Source: Isoetes taiwanensis
Lineage: Eukaryota > Streptophyta > Lycopodiopsida > Isoetales > Isoetaceae
Assembly: GCA_021234155.1 (NCBI GenBank)
Contig: JAJEKV010000061.1
Location: 2,443,950 to 2,507,949, forward strand
Direction of reading: 5' to 3'
Length of the DNA stretch: 64,000 nt
The position numbers and the translations under genes were made by a program. The first letter of the stretch is position 1; each line of letters begins with the position of its first letter. Below are positions 12,054-25,673 of this stretch, one piece after another. A model generated the notes under the pieces. It did no database searches. It saw only the letters and a program-made list of their open reading frames with translations, and was not told the DNA's origin.

Positions 12054-15000
12054 CTGAAGCAAGACAAACTCAATAACTCATTGAAGTAAGTCATAAAATG
12101 AGGCTTTCTTAACCGCTTGGAAGATCTTCGATTGTTTCAAAGCTGAGATCTAAGATGACACCTCTGCCATACACAAAACAGAATTGGTTTCTTGAAAGCT
12201 CGGAAGATCTTCGACTCTTTCAACAAATCTTATTGGTGACGATTTATTCTATCTCCCTTAAGCAAAATAGACATGAAACTTGCAAAACCTGTATTTTATT
12301 TTAAAGGAAGATTCAAATTATCTAAGACCGAAGCAGTTTGGACAGTATGAGCAAATCCCCAAATTTGGCAAGCTCCTTTAGGGACATGACTGCCTAAAAC
12401 CTGGACATTCCGCAGCTATACTGCAAAAATCGACCAAGCAGACAAAGTTAATGCACAAGAAGACCCTAGCAGATCAAATGATGGTTCAACAAACAATTAC
12501 CTGGCAGCCAAGAGAGCACCTATAACCTGCAAAACAGCCAATATAAACCCGAAAATAGCAAAACAATCCACTAGCATGATTTACTGCCACGCTCAACAAT
12601 GGCTTCTAGCTTCATGATTTGCAAGGAATAAAATTTACAACCCAATGGATGAGATTCAAGCCACACAACCGAGAATCGCAAATGTTACATGCAAAGACTA
12701 TAATCGCTTCAACCGATCGAAAAGCAAAGCGGAAGCAATAAAAGAAATTGCTAACCGACCGATTGAGCACGTGGTCAAGACTCTAAAGCGACTCCAAAAT
12801 TTCTCCACGATCATTTCTAGAATGTCCTAAATTTAAAGGAAAACCTGAGAACAATGACATGAAAACTTTTCACTGTTTTACTTCCAAAAACTTTGTGAAG
12901 AACTGCAAAGAGATCAAATAGCATACTCACCAAAATTTATTAGCTTAAAAGCATACACCGCAAAAATTTAATAGCTTAAAGTCTTAAATTACCAAAAACT
13001 TCACGTTATTGCCCCCCACTTTCCAGTAAATTGTTTTGCCACTTTTTTTGCCATGGCAATAACCACAAACAACGCGTTCTGACTTAGAAATAACAGGAGG
13101 ATTGGGTCCGCCATGTCAACCCCTGCATTGGTACATTCATGATAGTGACGAACGAAACAAGGTTGCCTCGGGAAAAAACATACCTCTTACGTGGGTCATG
13201 CGAGTAGCATCAACCTTAGATACAATAAATCCATACAGTGGATTACTAAAGAGGATGAAAAACATGAATATACAGTCCGCATTTTTGACACTGAATGGAT
13301 CCATTGCTAGGGAACAAGTTGCTGCTATCTTGCATGCAAATAACGCGGTTACGGTAATTTGTCAAATAATCAAATTAAAACACGAGCAAGCTAGATTAAT
13401 AAATGCTGGATCAACAAATGCACTTGTCTGACCTTCCACAGAAAGATAAATAGGTTGCAGAATCTGTAGAACTTTAAGGTGGATGATTACATAATTCTGA
13501 AAGAGCGAGAAGTGTATATGAGCATATTGGATCCACCGTATGACCAAAATAATCTACCACAGACACATATACATGCTGCACATGTCGGAGTAGTTATTCT
13601 CACAAGCTGCAAAGAAGAAGAAACATTATCACAGTTAATGACGAATGAAAGAAGAAGCAGAGTGAACGAAGAGCTTCTCACAATGAATTGACAATATAGT
13701 TTGGTCAGACTGCTTTGTGTCCCCAGAATCCTTCTCTCTCTATAACCAGCTTCTCAAAAAACCAAAGCCACTGCAATTTCCTAACTGGCCATAGTTTTGT
13801 AAGGCTGCAATAACAACCAGCGAATTAACCTGCAACAACACAGTCATAATCAAACGATCTTTCTAGAAAGAGCTCCGAAATCTTGATGTAATGCAAAATC
13901 GACCAGTACCTCCATGAAAAATAAACCCCTGCCCAACCCTGCCATAAAACGAAAAATTCGATCTACATATCACTAGCACAATCCAACTGCATAATGCCAC
14001 AACCAGTTCTACTAGCAGACCCGGAACAACTAGTTTCCACAAACGGTCTGTCATTTATCATAGCGCAGATTCAATTTTCTGTATTAACGCATAAAAATCA
14101 AAGGGAAAAGCCTTCAACAAATGCCTAACCTAGCTATCAACAAATGGATCCAGCTATAGATCATACCTCTGGAGCAAATTTCTGGCTGCATAAAGCAGAT
14201 CCGGAAGGTTTTTGAGTTGATTTCTGGCTGCAACAAGCAAATTCGGAATTGTGCTCCATGTGCAGCAACAACAAAAAGTGTTTCAGTGTAAACAACATCT
14301 GCTAATCTATCTCCCCAGCAAAGGGAAGAAAAAAAAGGAATTCTGATATGGATAGTCCAAAGTACAATGGACGTTAGCAGCCTCATCACTCATTTGCAGC
14401 ATAATTGGCAGCTCCTACCTAATAGGAGTCAGGTTTCAACACTGCTAATCCAACAACAAGCGGCAACCCCTGCCAGTTATCTAGCATAATCACTCAGTAG
14501 GAAAAACATAGCCCACACTTTCTTTCCATATACCTTTGAACATGCCATATTAAGTCAAAAGTGCAGCAATACAGGTTTGCTAAATTGGAAACGTGATTCT
14601 CAGTGCGAAATAATGTAAGCAAGATTAGAATGTTTACAGCAGAGACTGAGCTTCAACATTTATCCCATATATGATAATCATTTACGGATCACATCCAATG
14701 CTGGTGATTTATCAATTAGCGGTAGCCAGATTAAGCATAAAACACATATGAAAATACTGCCACAGTACCACGAAAACAAAGACCTGGATACTGTGTTCTC
14801 CTTTCTGGAAAAGACTACTTTGTTATAGACGGAATTTATACCCGCCCTAAAAACGAGAGACCAGAAAAGTTCATATTCTTCCATCAATTTAGACTGAGCA
14901 GGTTACAAATCTGTGAACAGTAACATCTAATATGGTTCTAATTACAACACAATCAATGTCAAAGAAAAGGCTCTTGTAACACAGCAAAACTTTTTGTCCT

Positions 15001-15848
15001 CCTATGAGAAATAAAAAATGCTCTTTTAACCAGTTGCCAATCAATCACAAAACTTCATCTTAATTTGAAGCTTGACGCTTGATCTACATGATAACTGGAA
15101 TTTGCCAATTCTTCTTGAAACCTTCAAAATCAACTGCCAGTTATGTTAAAACAATTATTTTGTGAAGAAAAATGATATAGATGCAAAACGAAACATAGGT
15201 GATGGTGGGTTGTGTATATTCGTGCTTCACTCCCTTGTGCATGAACAAACTGTGTTGCTCCCACAATTGTCATCTCAGAGATGCCTTTACTCTCATCCGC
15301 AGGCTTCAGATACATTCGCCATGTTGGCATGAGCACAAAAAGGCCAGTCTGCGTATCCCAAAGACAAAGCCGGTCTATTTTCGACCTGATCCAAATAACC
15401 GCATAATATCCAGCTGTGTGCATGCAGATCCTGAGTGCATCCATCCTGCTCTTCTAAACAACTCCAAGAAGATTAAACAATGGGTATCCAGCAAAAAGAA
15501 GCCCGGCAGTGCCTCCTTCCAGCACCTCCAATGGTAACAAATTAGCAAGATAATGGTCGCAATGGAAATCATGTTCTTATAGATTTTGTTAAATTGGCAA
15601 CGAGCATTTTGCATGAAGCAAAACATAAAAAATGGAACGATGCAACCGAAGTTTAACGGAATCCCGGAGTACACGAGAACCATATCTTTGCTAAAACCTA
15701 GGTAACAGAGCACAGGACATTGGAAATTTAACTCCAAAGATGCATTTTTTGGCGAGAATGCTATGTATCTGAGGAAGCTTTTACCCCGATCAGGCTACAT
15801 TTCGTTCTCCACTTAAGGTTTCTAGGAGCTCCATCTTGCTTAATGATG
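12054..15848. other. possible upstream introns/exons of the PYRR relic, otherwise noncoding
   Basis: Weak minus-strand exon candidates occur at about 13190-13250 (reductase-like, see PYRR) and at about 15480-15545 (LEGGTAGLLFAGYPLFNLLG, membrane-like, bounded by an acceptor and running into a stop). A duplicated phrase GGAAGATCTTCGA occurs at 12119 and 12202. I could not assemble a continuous gene. The remaining ORFs on both strands look like chance. Confidence 0.3.
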
Positions 15849-15992
15849 GGATCAAATATTCCCTTGCCCCGCATAACCCATCGGATGAAAAGAATGCCCG
15901 CATGCAAAAATTTCCGGCTTGATTTTTAATGCAAACGAGAGCACGAAAATGCCCACAACCGGCCGGATGTGTTGCCATTGCGAATCGCCCAT
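15849..15992 (-). CDS. small hydrophobic ORF, possible first exon
   Basis: An ATG at 15992 (minus strand) opens 47 codons to a TGA. The peptide begins MGDSQWQHIRPVVG and contains a hydrophobic run (VVGIFVLSFALKI) that could be a membrane segment. The local GC content is higher than in the surroundings, and a foldback repeat begins about 240 bp upstream, so this could be the 5' end of a gene transcribed leftward. No family recognised; chance is a real alternative. Confidence 0.22.
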
Positions 15993-16233
15993 TAAAGAAA
16001 TGACACGCGGATGTGAGAAAACCCAAAATTTTTGAACATAAATGTACCATGGGTAAGCTTGGCAACAATGCTCGAGTGGAGTGAATCTTTTTCGTCTAAG
16101 AATGGAAAGGAGGAGCCATCAAAGCAACAAAGTTTAAAACTCGAATGGCGCTCCACATTGCTGCCATAACACAGACACGAAGAAATCCAAGTTTGGAGCT
16201 CTGCTCGGGCGTGAGAAGAAAGGAATTTAATTT

Positions 16234-16800
16234 GGGGCTTTTGTTGTGGGCCGTCCAGATCTGAGATGGACGGCCGAGATCAAAAGCCCCAAAATAAGGG
16301 TGGTGGCATTTAATATCATTAATTTTTTTATGGATGGCCTAGATCAAATCCCTAAATCCGATGGTCCAGATTAAAAGCCCCAAATCAGGGGGATGCTTGG
16401 GGTGTTACGAGGTGGCACCGTCTGGACCGTCCATCTCAGAGATGGACGGCCGAGATCAATCTCTACCGAAAGTTGGTAGAGATTATATAGTTGTATATAT
16501 ATAAGGATAAGGATATATATATATATATTATTATATATATATATATATATATATATACAAGTCTTTGTACTATTAATGGGCCTATTAGCCATGGTTTATG
16601 AAGATCCGAGATAAAATCCAAGCTTAAACATATCTGTGCCTAAAGTTCAGTGTCAAGAATTAAGTTAGAAGAAATCAATAATAGTGGAAGTTGGATTGAT
16701 CAATTGTTCTGTCACACAAATGGGAGTATGCATCTAGACTAAAGTTGTGAAATTTTGAGTTAAGTCCCTTGCCTGATAGCTATTTGATGATCATCTCCAA
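16234..16800. mobile_element. MITE-like element with short TIR, joined to a foldback half-copy
   Basis: GGGGCTTTTG at 16234 and its complement at 16281-16290 enclose a tight hairpin containing GGGCCGTCC and GGACGGCC. The same module (CGTCCATCTCAGAGATGGAC, GAGATCAATCTCTACC) follows at about 16425-16470. A TA tract (16483-16556) then leads into ACAAGTCTTTGTACTATTAA and about 250 bp that match the right arm of the element near 4919-5340. The same TIR module recurs at 26.9, 27.95 and 28.1 kb. Confidence 0.6.
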
Positions 16801-19500
16801 ACAGGAACTAATATGTTGCATTGCACATTCCACTCCACGATTCCCTTGTTAAAACACTCGCCCTTTAGCCTTTGTTAGAAGATTCTCTGATCGGTTGTAC
16901 TATAAGAATTATACAAAATCGACATGTAGTTTGTGATTGAGATTTTTTTATGAATATTTTGGCATAAAGGTTTTAAGTTAATGTGAAAGTTATAATCGTG
17001 GTTCAACACCTGGTTAAACTCGTATGAAGTTGAGTTGTTAATGTTTTAGTAGGTTTGATCCACACAGTTTCTTATGCCGTCATGGTAATTGTAAATCATG
17101 GTAAACTTGAATAATTTAATATGAAGAAAACTAAGACCAATCATTTTACTCGAATTGTTAGCCATTGAGAATTTGAGCAAGAAGTTGTTAATTGGTTGAG
17201 GAGTGCTTATTTGACTTGAGCTTATACTTAGAACCTTACGTTAAAAGACCACAAGGAAGAGAAAAAATGTGTTGCACGATCAAATTTACAAAGCAGGCAA
17301 ATTAAATGAATCCAGACTATTGCAAAACCCCAACATCACAAAGAAGACATCACCAATAACACTACAACTTCTTCATGTTGGTAGGTTAAACGTGCGATAC
17401 AAATTACACATAGTGATTACCAACAAAAAAACTTGTGTGTATACCAATATTTGTAGCCCCGAGTCCAAGAAAATTTAGCATTTTCATCTCCCTTAAACCT
17501 GCCCCCTATTTGTCAAAAAGTCACAAAAAACAATGGTTAGAACATATTGCGATAGTTATAGAATCACTGTTACTGGCCCATGGACATTGTAAATATTGGG
17601 ATTCTAATGCGTAAGACATTTTGCCTTGCGACATGCATGCAAAAAATAAATAGATGAGATGTTTGATTGTCACCTCATTAGTGCTAGATATTCACCTTAA
17701 AGAGTATATATGAATGAAGCCAATGCAAATACAAAGAAAAACACAATTAAGGGATAACTTATGACACATTCCTTTTATGTGGTGCACGTTTAGGAAGTTG
17801 GCTTTTAATTTGGATTTTGGTGCTTAGGTTAAAGGTGAGCTGCTTCAGAGATGGAATTCCTTCAGCTACTTTCTAGTCTAGCTTATATTTTCATGTTAAA
17901 ATAAAGTATATGGCAGTCTCAAACCTTAGCCAACGTACATGTACATATAAAACAGGGTTTTATTTGGCCGCAGATTACCATTTAACAAATAGGTCTTGGG
18001 ATATGGTTTAAAGGTCAATGAGAGAGATTATGCCTCAGATTAAGGGATTAAAATAAAAAAAGAAAAAAGAAAAAATGAATGTCTAGTCTATAATGAACCT
18101 CATAAATTTTCATTGCAAATGAAGTTTACACACCTTAATTTAAATTATGAAACCTCACTTATTTGCATTTGATCTAGATGGTATACAAATAATGTTTATT
18201 TCCAAACCATGCAAATGCACTAAAGGCACTAAAAGCTAAAAATATTTTAAATGCAAACTGCACTAAAGCCAAACCATTTTAGATTATAAGTTGAATGCAA
18301 GACAGGACAAGTTGTCCAACTTCACGGACACACTTTATCAAAGATTAACTGGGCTTGCATAATTTTCATAAGCACAGCAAGATTATGAAAACTATGCAAC
18401 CTCCCTTCATTCACAAAGACATCAAAGGGCATTTCCACTTGGAAAATTACATGTTTTCGGTGTTTGGGCAGGTTATGTTGGTAACAAATAAGTAAAAGAT
18501 ATCGAATTCAAACATGAGAGTTGAGTGTTCAAGACATTGCAGATCTTATTGCCCAAGATAGTTGTTCTTTCCTTTTTTTTTCAAGTGCCAAATGTTCTAA
18601 ACCAAACAGCTAGAACTCTCAACAAAAGTAGAATGAATTTCATTTGCGACGTTTTCACCCTCCCAAACTACAAATAGAAACCAAACATAAAAGCTCAAAC
18701 CTGTTTATGGACATAATTTATACGAGTACCTCTAAGCTGAGGTCGTGTCATTTGCCAAATTTTAGCATTAGTGGCTTTAAAGGGCAATTTAAAGTGACTT
18801 AATGAGTTTATTTAAGATTGTGTCTTATAAAGCAGACTGTAACTTTCGAATTTCCCCCGACTTAAACTCCTGAAAATCAACCTGGAAAACGTCATCACCA
18901 AAAGGCAACATGAAACAAGAGCCATAAAATAGAATCGTGCTACCAAGAAAAATGCATTCCTTTATAAGGAGAGATGAGTTTATTCAGGCTATTTTGATAG
19001 CTAGTAGCTAGAAGTCATGCAATTACTTTGCTCTCAATCTGCTGGGTCTAGTCAAGATTTCTACAGCAACAGATATAGTGGATCTGGCCAATCTAGTTGT
19101 TGAACACGGGGAAAGGAGGACACAAACTTGTTGCTGGAATCGATGGGACCTTTGTGTCTTTTGTTTACCTTTTTCCCTCGCCCGCATATCACAGCAAACG
19201 AAAAACAGTTACAATCCAGAGGGAGATGAATGACAGGACACACCCAAATTTCATATAAGTCATTAACAAGAGCTAACTGAATATCCAGGAAAAAGCTAAC
19301 TGAATATCCAGGAAAAAGGAATTCTAGATGGTTATTAACATTTATCTTTTAAGAATAAAAATGCAGTGGCCGTGTTGCTGGCAATCATATTTATGATTGC
19401 ATTAGCAGAAGACATGTTTCTGCTTGAAATACACTTCCAACGTTTTTAGCAGTTTGTACAAAGCTCTTAACAGATGCAAGAAGCATGTATGAGTTATAAG
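16801..19500. other. noncoding stretch, no gene recognised
   Basis: AT-rich sequence with no convincing exon on either strand. A 23-bp direct repeat containing AGCTAACTGAATATCCAGGA occurs back to back at 19271-19317. Confidence 0.45.
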
Positions 19501-19539
19501 ATGTAACAATTATACCACTTGTGGGTTCGCATGTGTGGG

Positions 19540-19960
19540 TCTTCTGAAACTCCATTTAGCATATGAGAGGGCACCCAAAAAAGGGGCCAAGCAGCAGTTT
19601 GTTGACATGCTGAAAAATGCAGGTGTCACAGGGATACATGGAATAAACTGGATGGCAACACTGACAAAAGGGTCAGACAAAGCTGCTTGATGGAATAAGT
19701 GATTGATCCTTTTACTGGAAAGGAGAGTAAATTCATAATAAATGTTAAAAGCAGCTTGAATGGGAATGATCAAGGACCTCTGAACATTGGATCCAGCATT
19801 ATGAAGTTCAATCATTTAAAAAACTTTGCTGATCCTCTCAATCTGGTAATAAAAAATCACCTCCCAAACTTTCTTTTTGGTGATGAATGCGTTATGCAAG
19901 TGCATTCTGCTGGTACGAAAAAGCTTCCATCTTTAGTTTGTTGTACACACTTGGTAAGCA
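19540..19960 (+). pseudogene. coding-like relic of unknown family, frameshifted
   Basis: Two adjacent + strand segments look like real protein. The first (about 19550-19690) contains AYERAPKKGAKQQFVDMLKN and GVTGIHGINWMATLTKGSD. The second (about 19700-19960) contains IDPFTGKESKFIINVKSSLN and NHLPNFLFGDECVMQVHSAG. They are in different frames, separated by stops near 19690, so a frameshift or a short intron is needed. The amino-acid texture is unlike translated noise, but I do not recognise the family. It could be a decayed transposon protein or a conserved plant gene. No start codon or neighbouring exon was identified. Confidence 0.3.
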
Positions 19961-22900
19961 TTAAGCACCTGAATTAAGTTAGACCAGAACTATGAGACAT
20001 TGAACTGTTAGCACAAATGCAACTATCTGGAAGGAAGGCATATGCTACGACATCAAACATATGGACAGCACATTAATGACCAAGTTATAAGAGCTGACAG
20101 TATGCTAGGTGAAGTAGAAGCCCAACATCCGAGTGTTCTCATTCATCATCTGGTTTGTCACCCAGTAATTTGGCTAGAAGATGTGGAAGATCCTCAACTC
20201 TACCTCTAGCAATAAAAAGCATTGGTTTGTCCATCTACCTCCCATGCAGCCTAGAATAAAGAGCATTGGTTTATCCATCCTGATACAAACGATTAACAGA
20301 TAGGGGGCATACACTGCCACATATTTGCTTATGATGGAGCAACTGCACAACAGAAACCAACAATATTGATTATCAGAAATGGGTTTCAGCTAGAAAGAAC
20401 AGACATAATATCTTAAAAACCATGGGCCGCATGCCAAAACGATCCATAAGATCTGAATATGGCTATGAATGACATCCAAACAGAAATTTGTTGTGCACAC
20501 ACAAACTTAAAAGACAAACTCTTCTTTGTTCTTTAAATGCGCCAGAAAATACAAATCAGTTGTGCACGTCTACTGCCCTTTTGAATGACCTCCGACATCA
20601 AGTTGAGGTTTCAACCTCTCGTACGTCTGAGATTTTAACATGCTGCAGAACATCCAACACAGGAGCAGAGCATGAAAATATGATGTAATGGAGAAAAAGA
20701 GAGGGATGAGAACACGCAAATAAACAACCTCTCAAATCAGAAATAGAAATGGCAGAGTCATTCATCTTGGCATTTATAACAGAAGCATGCATTGAGCAAC
20801 ATTTTGCATAAACAATATACAACATGAACTTATACCTAGTGCAAAATAAAGACATGGCTTCCAAAGAACACAGGTCCCCTATTGTGCACTGGCAAGGACC
20901 CTAGATTTGCCAGCAACAGCGCAAGAAGTTATACTGAAGTTAAAAGAATTTATGAAGGTGCAAACTTTGCAAATCTAGCAGATTATGGCTTGATTTACAT
21001 GGAAACAATAGGATTTAGTGAAGCTCTACATCTGGACGCAATCGAGGTCTACAATCCCATTAACAACAACAATCACATCACAACAAAGCATTCTTGCCCA
21101 CAAGGGATGTGGATTCATTTCCATTGTGTCCAAAATACGCAAAGATAAAATATTTATGCCATACCACTATGCAACTCAATAGTACACTGTGTTTGCACGG
21201 TCCAGTAATCGGCAAGCAAATACAACTCTCCTTAGCCACAACTCTATGTAGTCACAGAAACCTGATGCAACAGAAGCAAAAAGGTGGATATCGCAACTGT
21301 TTGAATGAAATTTAATTTTTGAATGTTACAATTTCTCCCATCGTGGCTGTTTTAGAGGCACCTTTGCTGTTTGTACGAAGGAAATGGAGATATGCGTGCA
21401 ACATGCACTTCTTGGAAGAACATAATTTCCACTTCATGGAACGTATACGAAGAGGAAATATACCTCATAATATCCTTAAATGATGTTTTACTGTGCAATT
21501 TCAGATGCCACGGTTCCAAAAACTGCTATACAATCCCGGCCCTGGAATATTCAGAAGCAAAATTCTTGAATCACATGTAAAGTTGGCCTACATGACAAAA
21601 ACTATAGAATCATAATCCTTACCTGTGCCCTTCTTGGAAGCCATGGTCCTCTGATAAAACGTTCACACGAATATGAACATTATAATTGACAGGACTAGAT
21701 AAACGAAAGCTGCATAAATGGAAAATATTCCATCTTAGCAGGGAGTTCTGCTACGTGTTACCAAGAATAATTGGCACTTGCAAAATAAAGGATATAACAG
21801 CTTAAGGACCATAGGCGACATTCTCATTCACTTAGACAATGCAAATCTGTTTTAATTATCACAGCGACGAAGAGCTTGCCCCATTTTTATGCACAAACCT
21901 GTTTCAATATCACAGCCCCAAAGAGCTTACACCATTCTTATCTGATCAGCATTTCCTCCAGTAGGTGGAAATGTTCCAAGTACCATCCGTGCAAACAACT
22001 CTGCCATAGGATCTTTTTCATGCTTCATGCATGCTTCACCACCTGAGCCATGGATGTTGTCAAACTCTGCATGAAAACCCATGGAGTCCAATATCTGATT
22101 AAGCCTACGGATCCATTTGGCAGAAATAACATGTGCTATGCATCATACCCAAATGTTTCTCCCCTTACAGACAGAAATGATTCTCTGCACACTGAACAGA
22201 GAGATAGTAATCATTTTTGGAAACCAACCGCTAAAAATATCAAGTGTAAAAGCGGGCGTAGAAAAACCTTAGGTTGGGATTACGCCATGTCGCTTTATCC
22301 TTTGAGATAGCAAGAACCAGCAAATATTCGAGCTTCAGAAGACACTTCCACCACAGCAATGTACAGTAGTGTAACTGCAAATTCAGCCCAGCCAGGTCAA
22401 TTGCAAACCCTTGGACGCTTCGGAAGAGTTGCCATAGTAGAATAAACCTTGACGTAGACATGCCACAACAATTGACTGTTGAACCAATTCTTGATCCATT
22501 GGAAGTTGCAAACTTTGGGGGGGGAGGGGGGGGAATTATTGACACTGTTTTCATGTTATCCTGATCACGTTAAATTCAGATTTTAACCAATCTACCCTAG
22601 AAGTTTTGCCTAGTTGCATCTTGTGTAGATAGACACTACAATGTGAAATCTCACGCCTAGCTTCAAGGGAGAAATTACAAATAACGCCTTTGATTAGCAG
22701 AATATAGTACATATGGCCTGCTATCTCTAAATGAAGATTTTAATTTCCAACCAACAGAAAACACTATCACACAAAGTACTTACTGAGCAAAACATAATTA
22801 TGAGAATGTGGAACATAAGTATAAGATACAAATCTAACCTTTCAAAAGATGATATGTAAAATACAAAACATGGAACCCAACATACCAGGCAATGCTTTCA

Positions 22901-25159
22901 TCTTATCAATCTAAAAAACTTACCTCGTTAATTCATTCTCAATACAAAGCTGCTCTAAAGCAAGCTGTCCTAATCTTCCCGTAATCCAACTGGCACAAAC
23001 CCACAGAATGCCTATGGTGATGGAAAGAATGGAAAGAAGCTGATGTTAATATTTGGCAGGAACAGATGGACAACCTCCTCAAGCTATGCCACTAGAGCTA
23101 TGGCGGGAAAGCAAGAAATCAAGAAACCCAAATGAGCAAGATCTCCCACATGAAATTGAGATATAATCGCATTTTGCCGCAAACAAATCCAGAGCAGCAA
23201 CTTGGAACTTACCATTCGAGCAAAGCATATTACCATGAAAGCCGTAGTTTTGCAGAAAGATATTTCAACTCAGATGCAAGACTTGCTGTATTACCTCAGA
23301 TGAAGGTTCTCGCCTATGGCAATAGCTTCATTTCACGAAGAGCAAGAGGCATCCCAATAATGAAGCGACATATGAAGTTCCATATGCAACCACAGCAAGC
23401 ACATTGAGACGCACTACGTCATGTTTATGAGAAGGTAGAATCTGGCCCAATTGAACTCCAGTACCATTTACAGGCCATGAGGTAGCAGACCCATTCAGCA
23501 AACACTTGACACCCTGATCTATCTCAATCCATCAAAATCTACATACCTTGCCCCTTCCTTGTAAATCACGTACCCTAAGAATACTTAGGGCGAAGTCACA
23601 CCTGTGGCTGTCCGTGAGCAGTATTTTTGTGTAATCTTCGTTGAATCTTCGTTTTATAGAATCGTCGCTGCAAATCTCTTCGTCGATTTCTGCTGCAAAA
23701 TCACTTGTAGAAGCTTCAATCCGGGCAGTTTGATGCCTGCGAATGATTTTGCTTCAGTTGTAGGGATATTGCTACTGGATTTTTTGCTTTTATCATTGAT
23801 TCAGCCGATTCTTTCTGCTTTCAACTTCTTGCAAATCTGGCGCAAAAAATGTCGACTAGAATCGTCTTTGTGGGAAGCAAGAACCCTCCTGACCATCCTG
23901 AACCCTAAAACAAAACAAATGCTTGCATGGAAAAGGGTAAAGTTATATGGATCCATGACATATACGAACCATGTACCCAAAGTCCCAACATTGTCTGCAT
24001 CAAACCTGCCATATTGGATATGGCATAAATGTTGCAGAAAGTGTACCCAATCACTTCAAATATTGATGTTCCTGTTAAAACAGAGAAGAGAGCACATTAT
24101 AACATGGAAAAGGAAAGCAAGACACTCACATTATGTAACTGCAAAATAAAATGAAAAACAGTGCTGGAAGTTGGTCATATAACTAACAATGAAGTAAAAC
24201 TTCCTAAGCAGATTGGGCTACAGGAATTTTATAGAATGGCCAGAATATTGCCACCAAAATGGACAAAAATGCAACTCCCTCGTTCTAAATATATATGCAT
24301 ATTGAAAAAGGAAGCCCTGATTCCATGATAAGACGCTGGTATAGATTCAGTACTACTTGCTGCAGTGTTTTCAATATTGCATCCACCTCTTTACGTTGCA
24401 TCACTCTTTACCGAAACTATGAAATGGGTAAGCATGTGCTGCTGACATATCGAAACCTGTAGATAATATCATTTTGCAAAGAAACGTCAAATGCATTTTT
24501 CCAAAAAGGATGTCTTTGCAAGCATATTGCACCAAAAATTCATCACAAGCAAAGTCGAAGACAAAAATGAACACAAAGGAATAAAATTAAGATCTTGCAT
24601 TCAGACCAAAAAAAGAATATACCTATGTCTTGTGCAGACCGATCAATAAGACAAATAAAAATATTGGAAACATTCGACCATAGATTGTAATTTTTGACGC
24701 CAAAATCACAACCACATGGAATGGTAACTACTTTGGAAGCTCCTGATGATGGCAATCCTGCTCGAAACGACCAGGGCAGCGCACAGAGCATGCCTTTCTT
24801 TGCTTCAAAACCATGAACCATCATGCCTGGTAAGATCAACTTGTCATCTGGTAAATTATCCATTGCAATGGCATATGAAAGCAAGGTACATTAAGCAAAT
24901 GATATTCCCTTCTCCTTTGATTTGTCTCTATAATCTGCAAGTCATAAACAATGGTCATTTCCAAATTGCAAACATTAGCTAAGGAAAAAGAGCTAAGCTC
25001 ACCTTGCCTGCATCTTCAGAAAGTGACACGATGCTTTCCACTGGTGGAGTCCACACTCTTTATTGTCTTGTCAATGCCAGTTGTTCCCAAAATCGTACCA
25101 TCAGAAGTTGGAGATGCATGTTTGAAGATCTTTCAAAGCACAAGAAGGCTTAAACTTAC
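19961..25159. other. gene-poor stretch, no gene recognised
   Basis: No recognisable gene on either strand. A G-run of 17 positions with one A (22517-22533) is the only strong compositional feature. The longest ORF (23604-24149, +) starts at GTG, has a hydrophobic stretch (VVGILLLDFLLLSLIQPIL) and no recognisable domain. The missing C-terminal part of the NAD+ carrier was sought on the minus strand here and not found. Confidence 0.4.
22517..22533 (+). other. G-run with quadruplex potential
   Basis: Sixteen G residues interrupted by a single A. This can form an intramolecular G-quadruplex on the + strand; no gene context suggests a regulatory role. Confidence 0.6.
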
Positions 25160-25673
25160 CTCTAGATTGAAGCAAAGTTTTCATCTGTTCATAAGCTGTG
25201 AAGTACACCTGCAAATATGACATCATTAATTAACTCTATGCTGCAAAACTGAGCATATCATGTTAAACTATTTACCGCCCAATTAGGAAGCAACGCAAGC
25301 ATAATTGGTGACAGTCCACGATAAAGTCCCTTAACCCCTTCATCTTTTAAAATTCGCCCAAACTCTGAGCAATTATACCACCTATGATATATAAAGACTG
25401 TAAGCTTCTTTCTGTCAAAATGCTAACACATGACGTACGAACCATTCAACTAATCAAGGTGGTCAAATACACAAGGCTAATACGAGAACATTTGTTTTTG
25501 AGAGATATACTAACTGGAAGCTAGGAAACATGGAAATGAAAATTGCTAACCATTTGTTTTTCCATAAGCCTGAGAAAACGACGTAATGTCAGCTTTTTAA
25601 TCCTGAGGCAAATGCACCTGCAAGCGCGTCTTCACTACATCAAGAGGGCAAACGAATGTAGCAGCAATGGCTC
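25160..25673 (-). pseudogene. NAD+ transporter-like mitochondrial carrier (SLC25 family), partial and frameshifted
   Basis: Three minus-strand exons are visible. Exon at about 25618-25673 follows a CTTACAG acceptor and encodes AIAATFVCPLDVVKTRLQ, containing the carrier signature PxDxxKxRxQ. Exon 25276-25381 encodes GGIIAQSLG and, one frame away, ILKDEGVKGLYRGLSPIML followed by ALLPNWA. Exon 25160-25208 encodes VYFTAYEQMKTLLQSR and ends at a GTAAG donor. The FVCPLDV and LLPNWAVYF combination is typical of plant NDT-type NAD+ carriers of the inner envelope/mitochondrial membrane. One base appears lost near 25340, which introduces a stop. The N-terminus, the expected VHGLP-type segment and the second and third carrier repeats were not found. 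This is a broken fragment; the family call is firm, the substrate is inferred. Confidence 0.72.

Noticed and set aside
23604-24149. 181-codon ORF, the longest unassigned one
   Set aside because: Begins at GTG, shows no recognisable domain and is not bounded by splice or start signals; one hydrophobic stretch is insufficient to call a gene.
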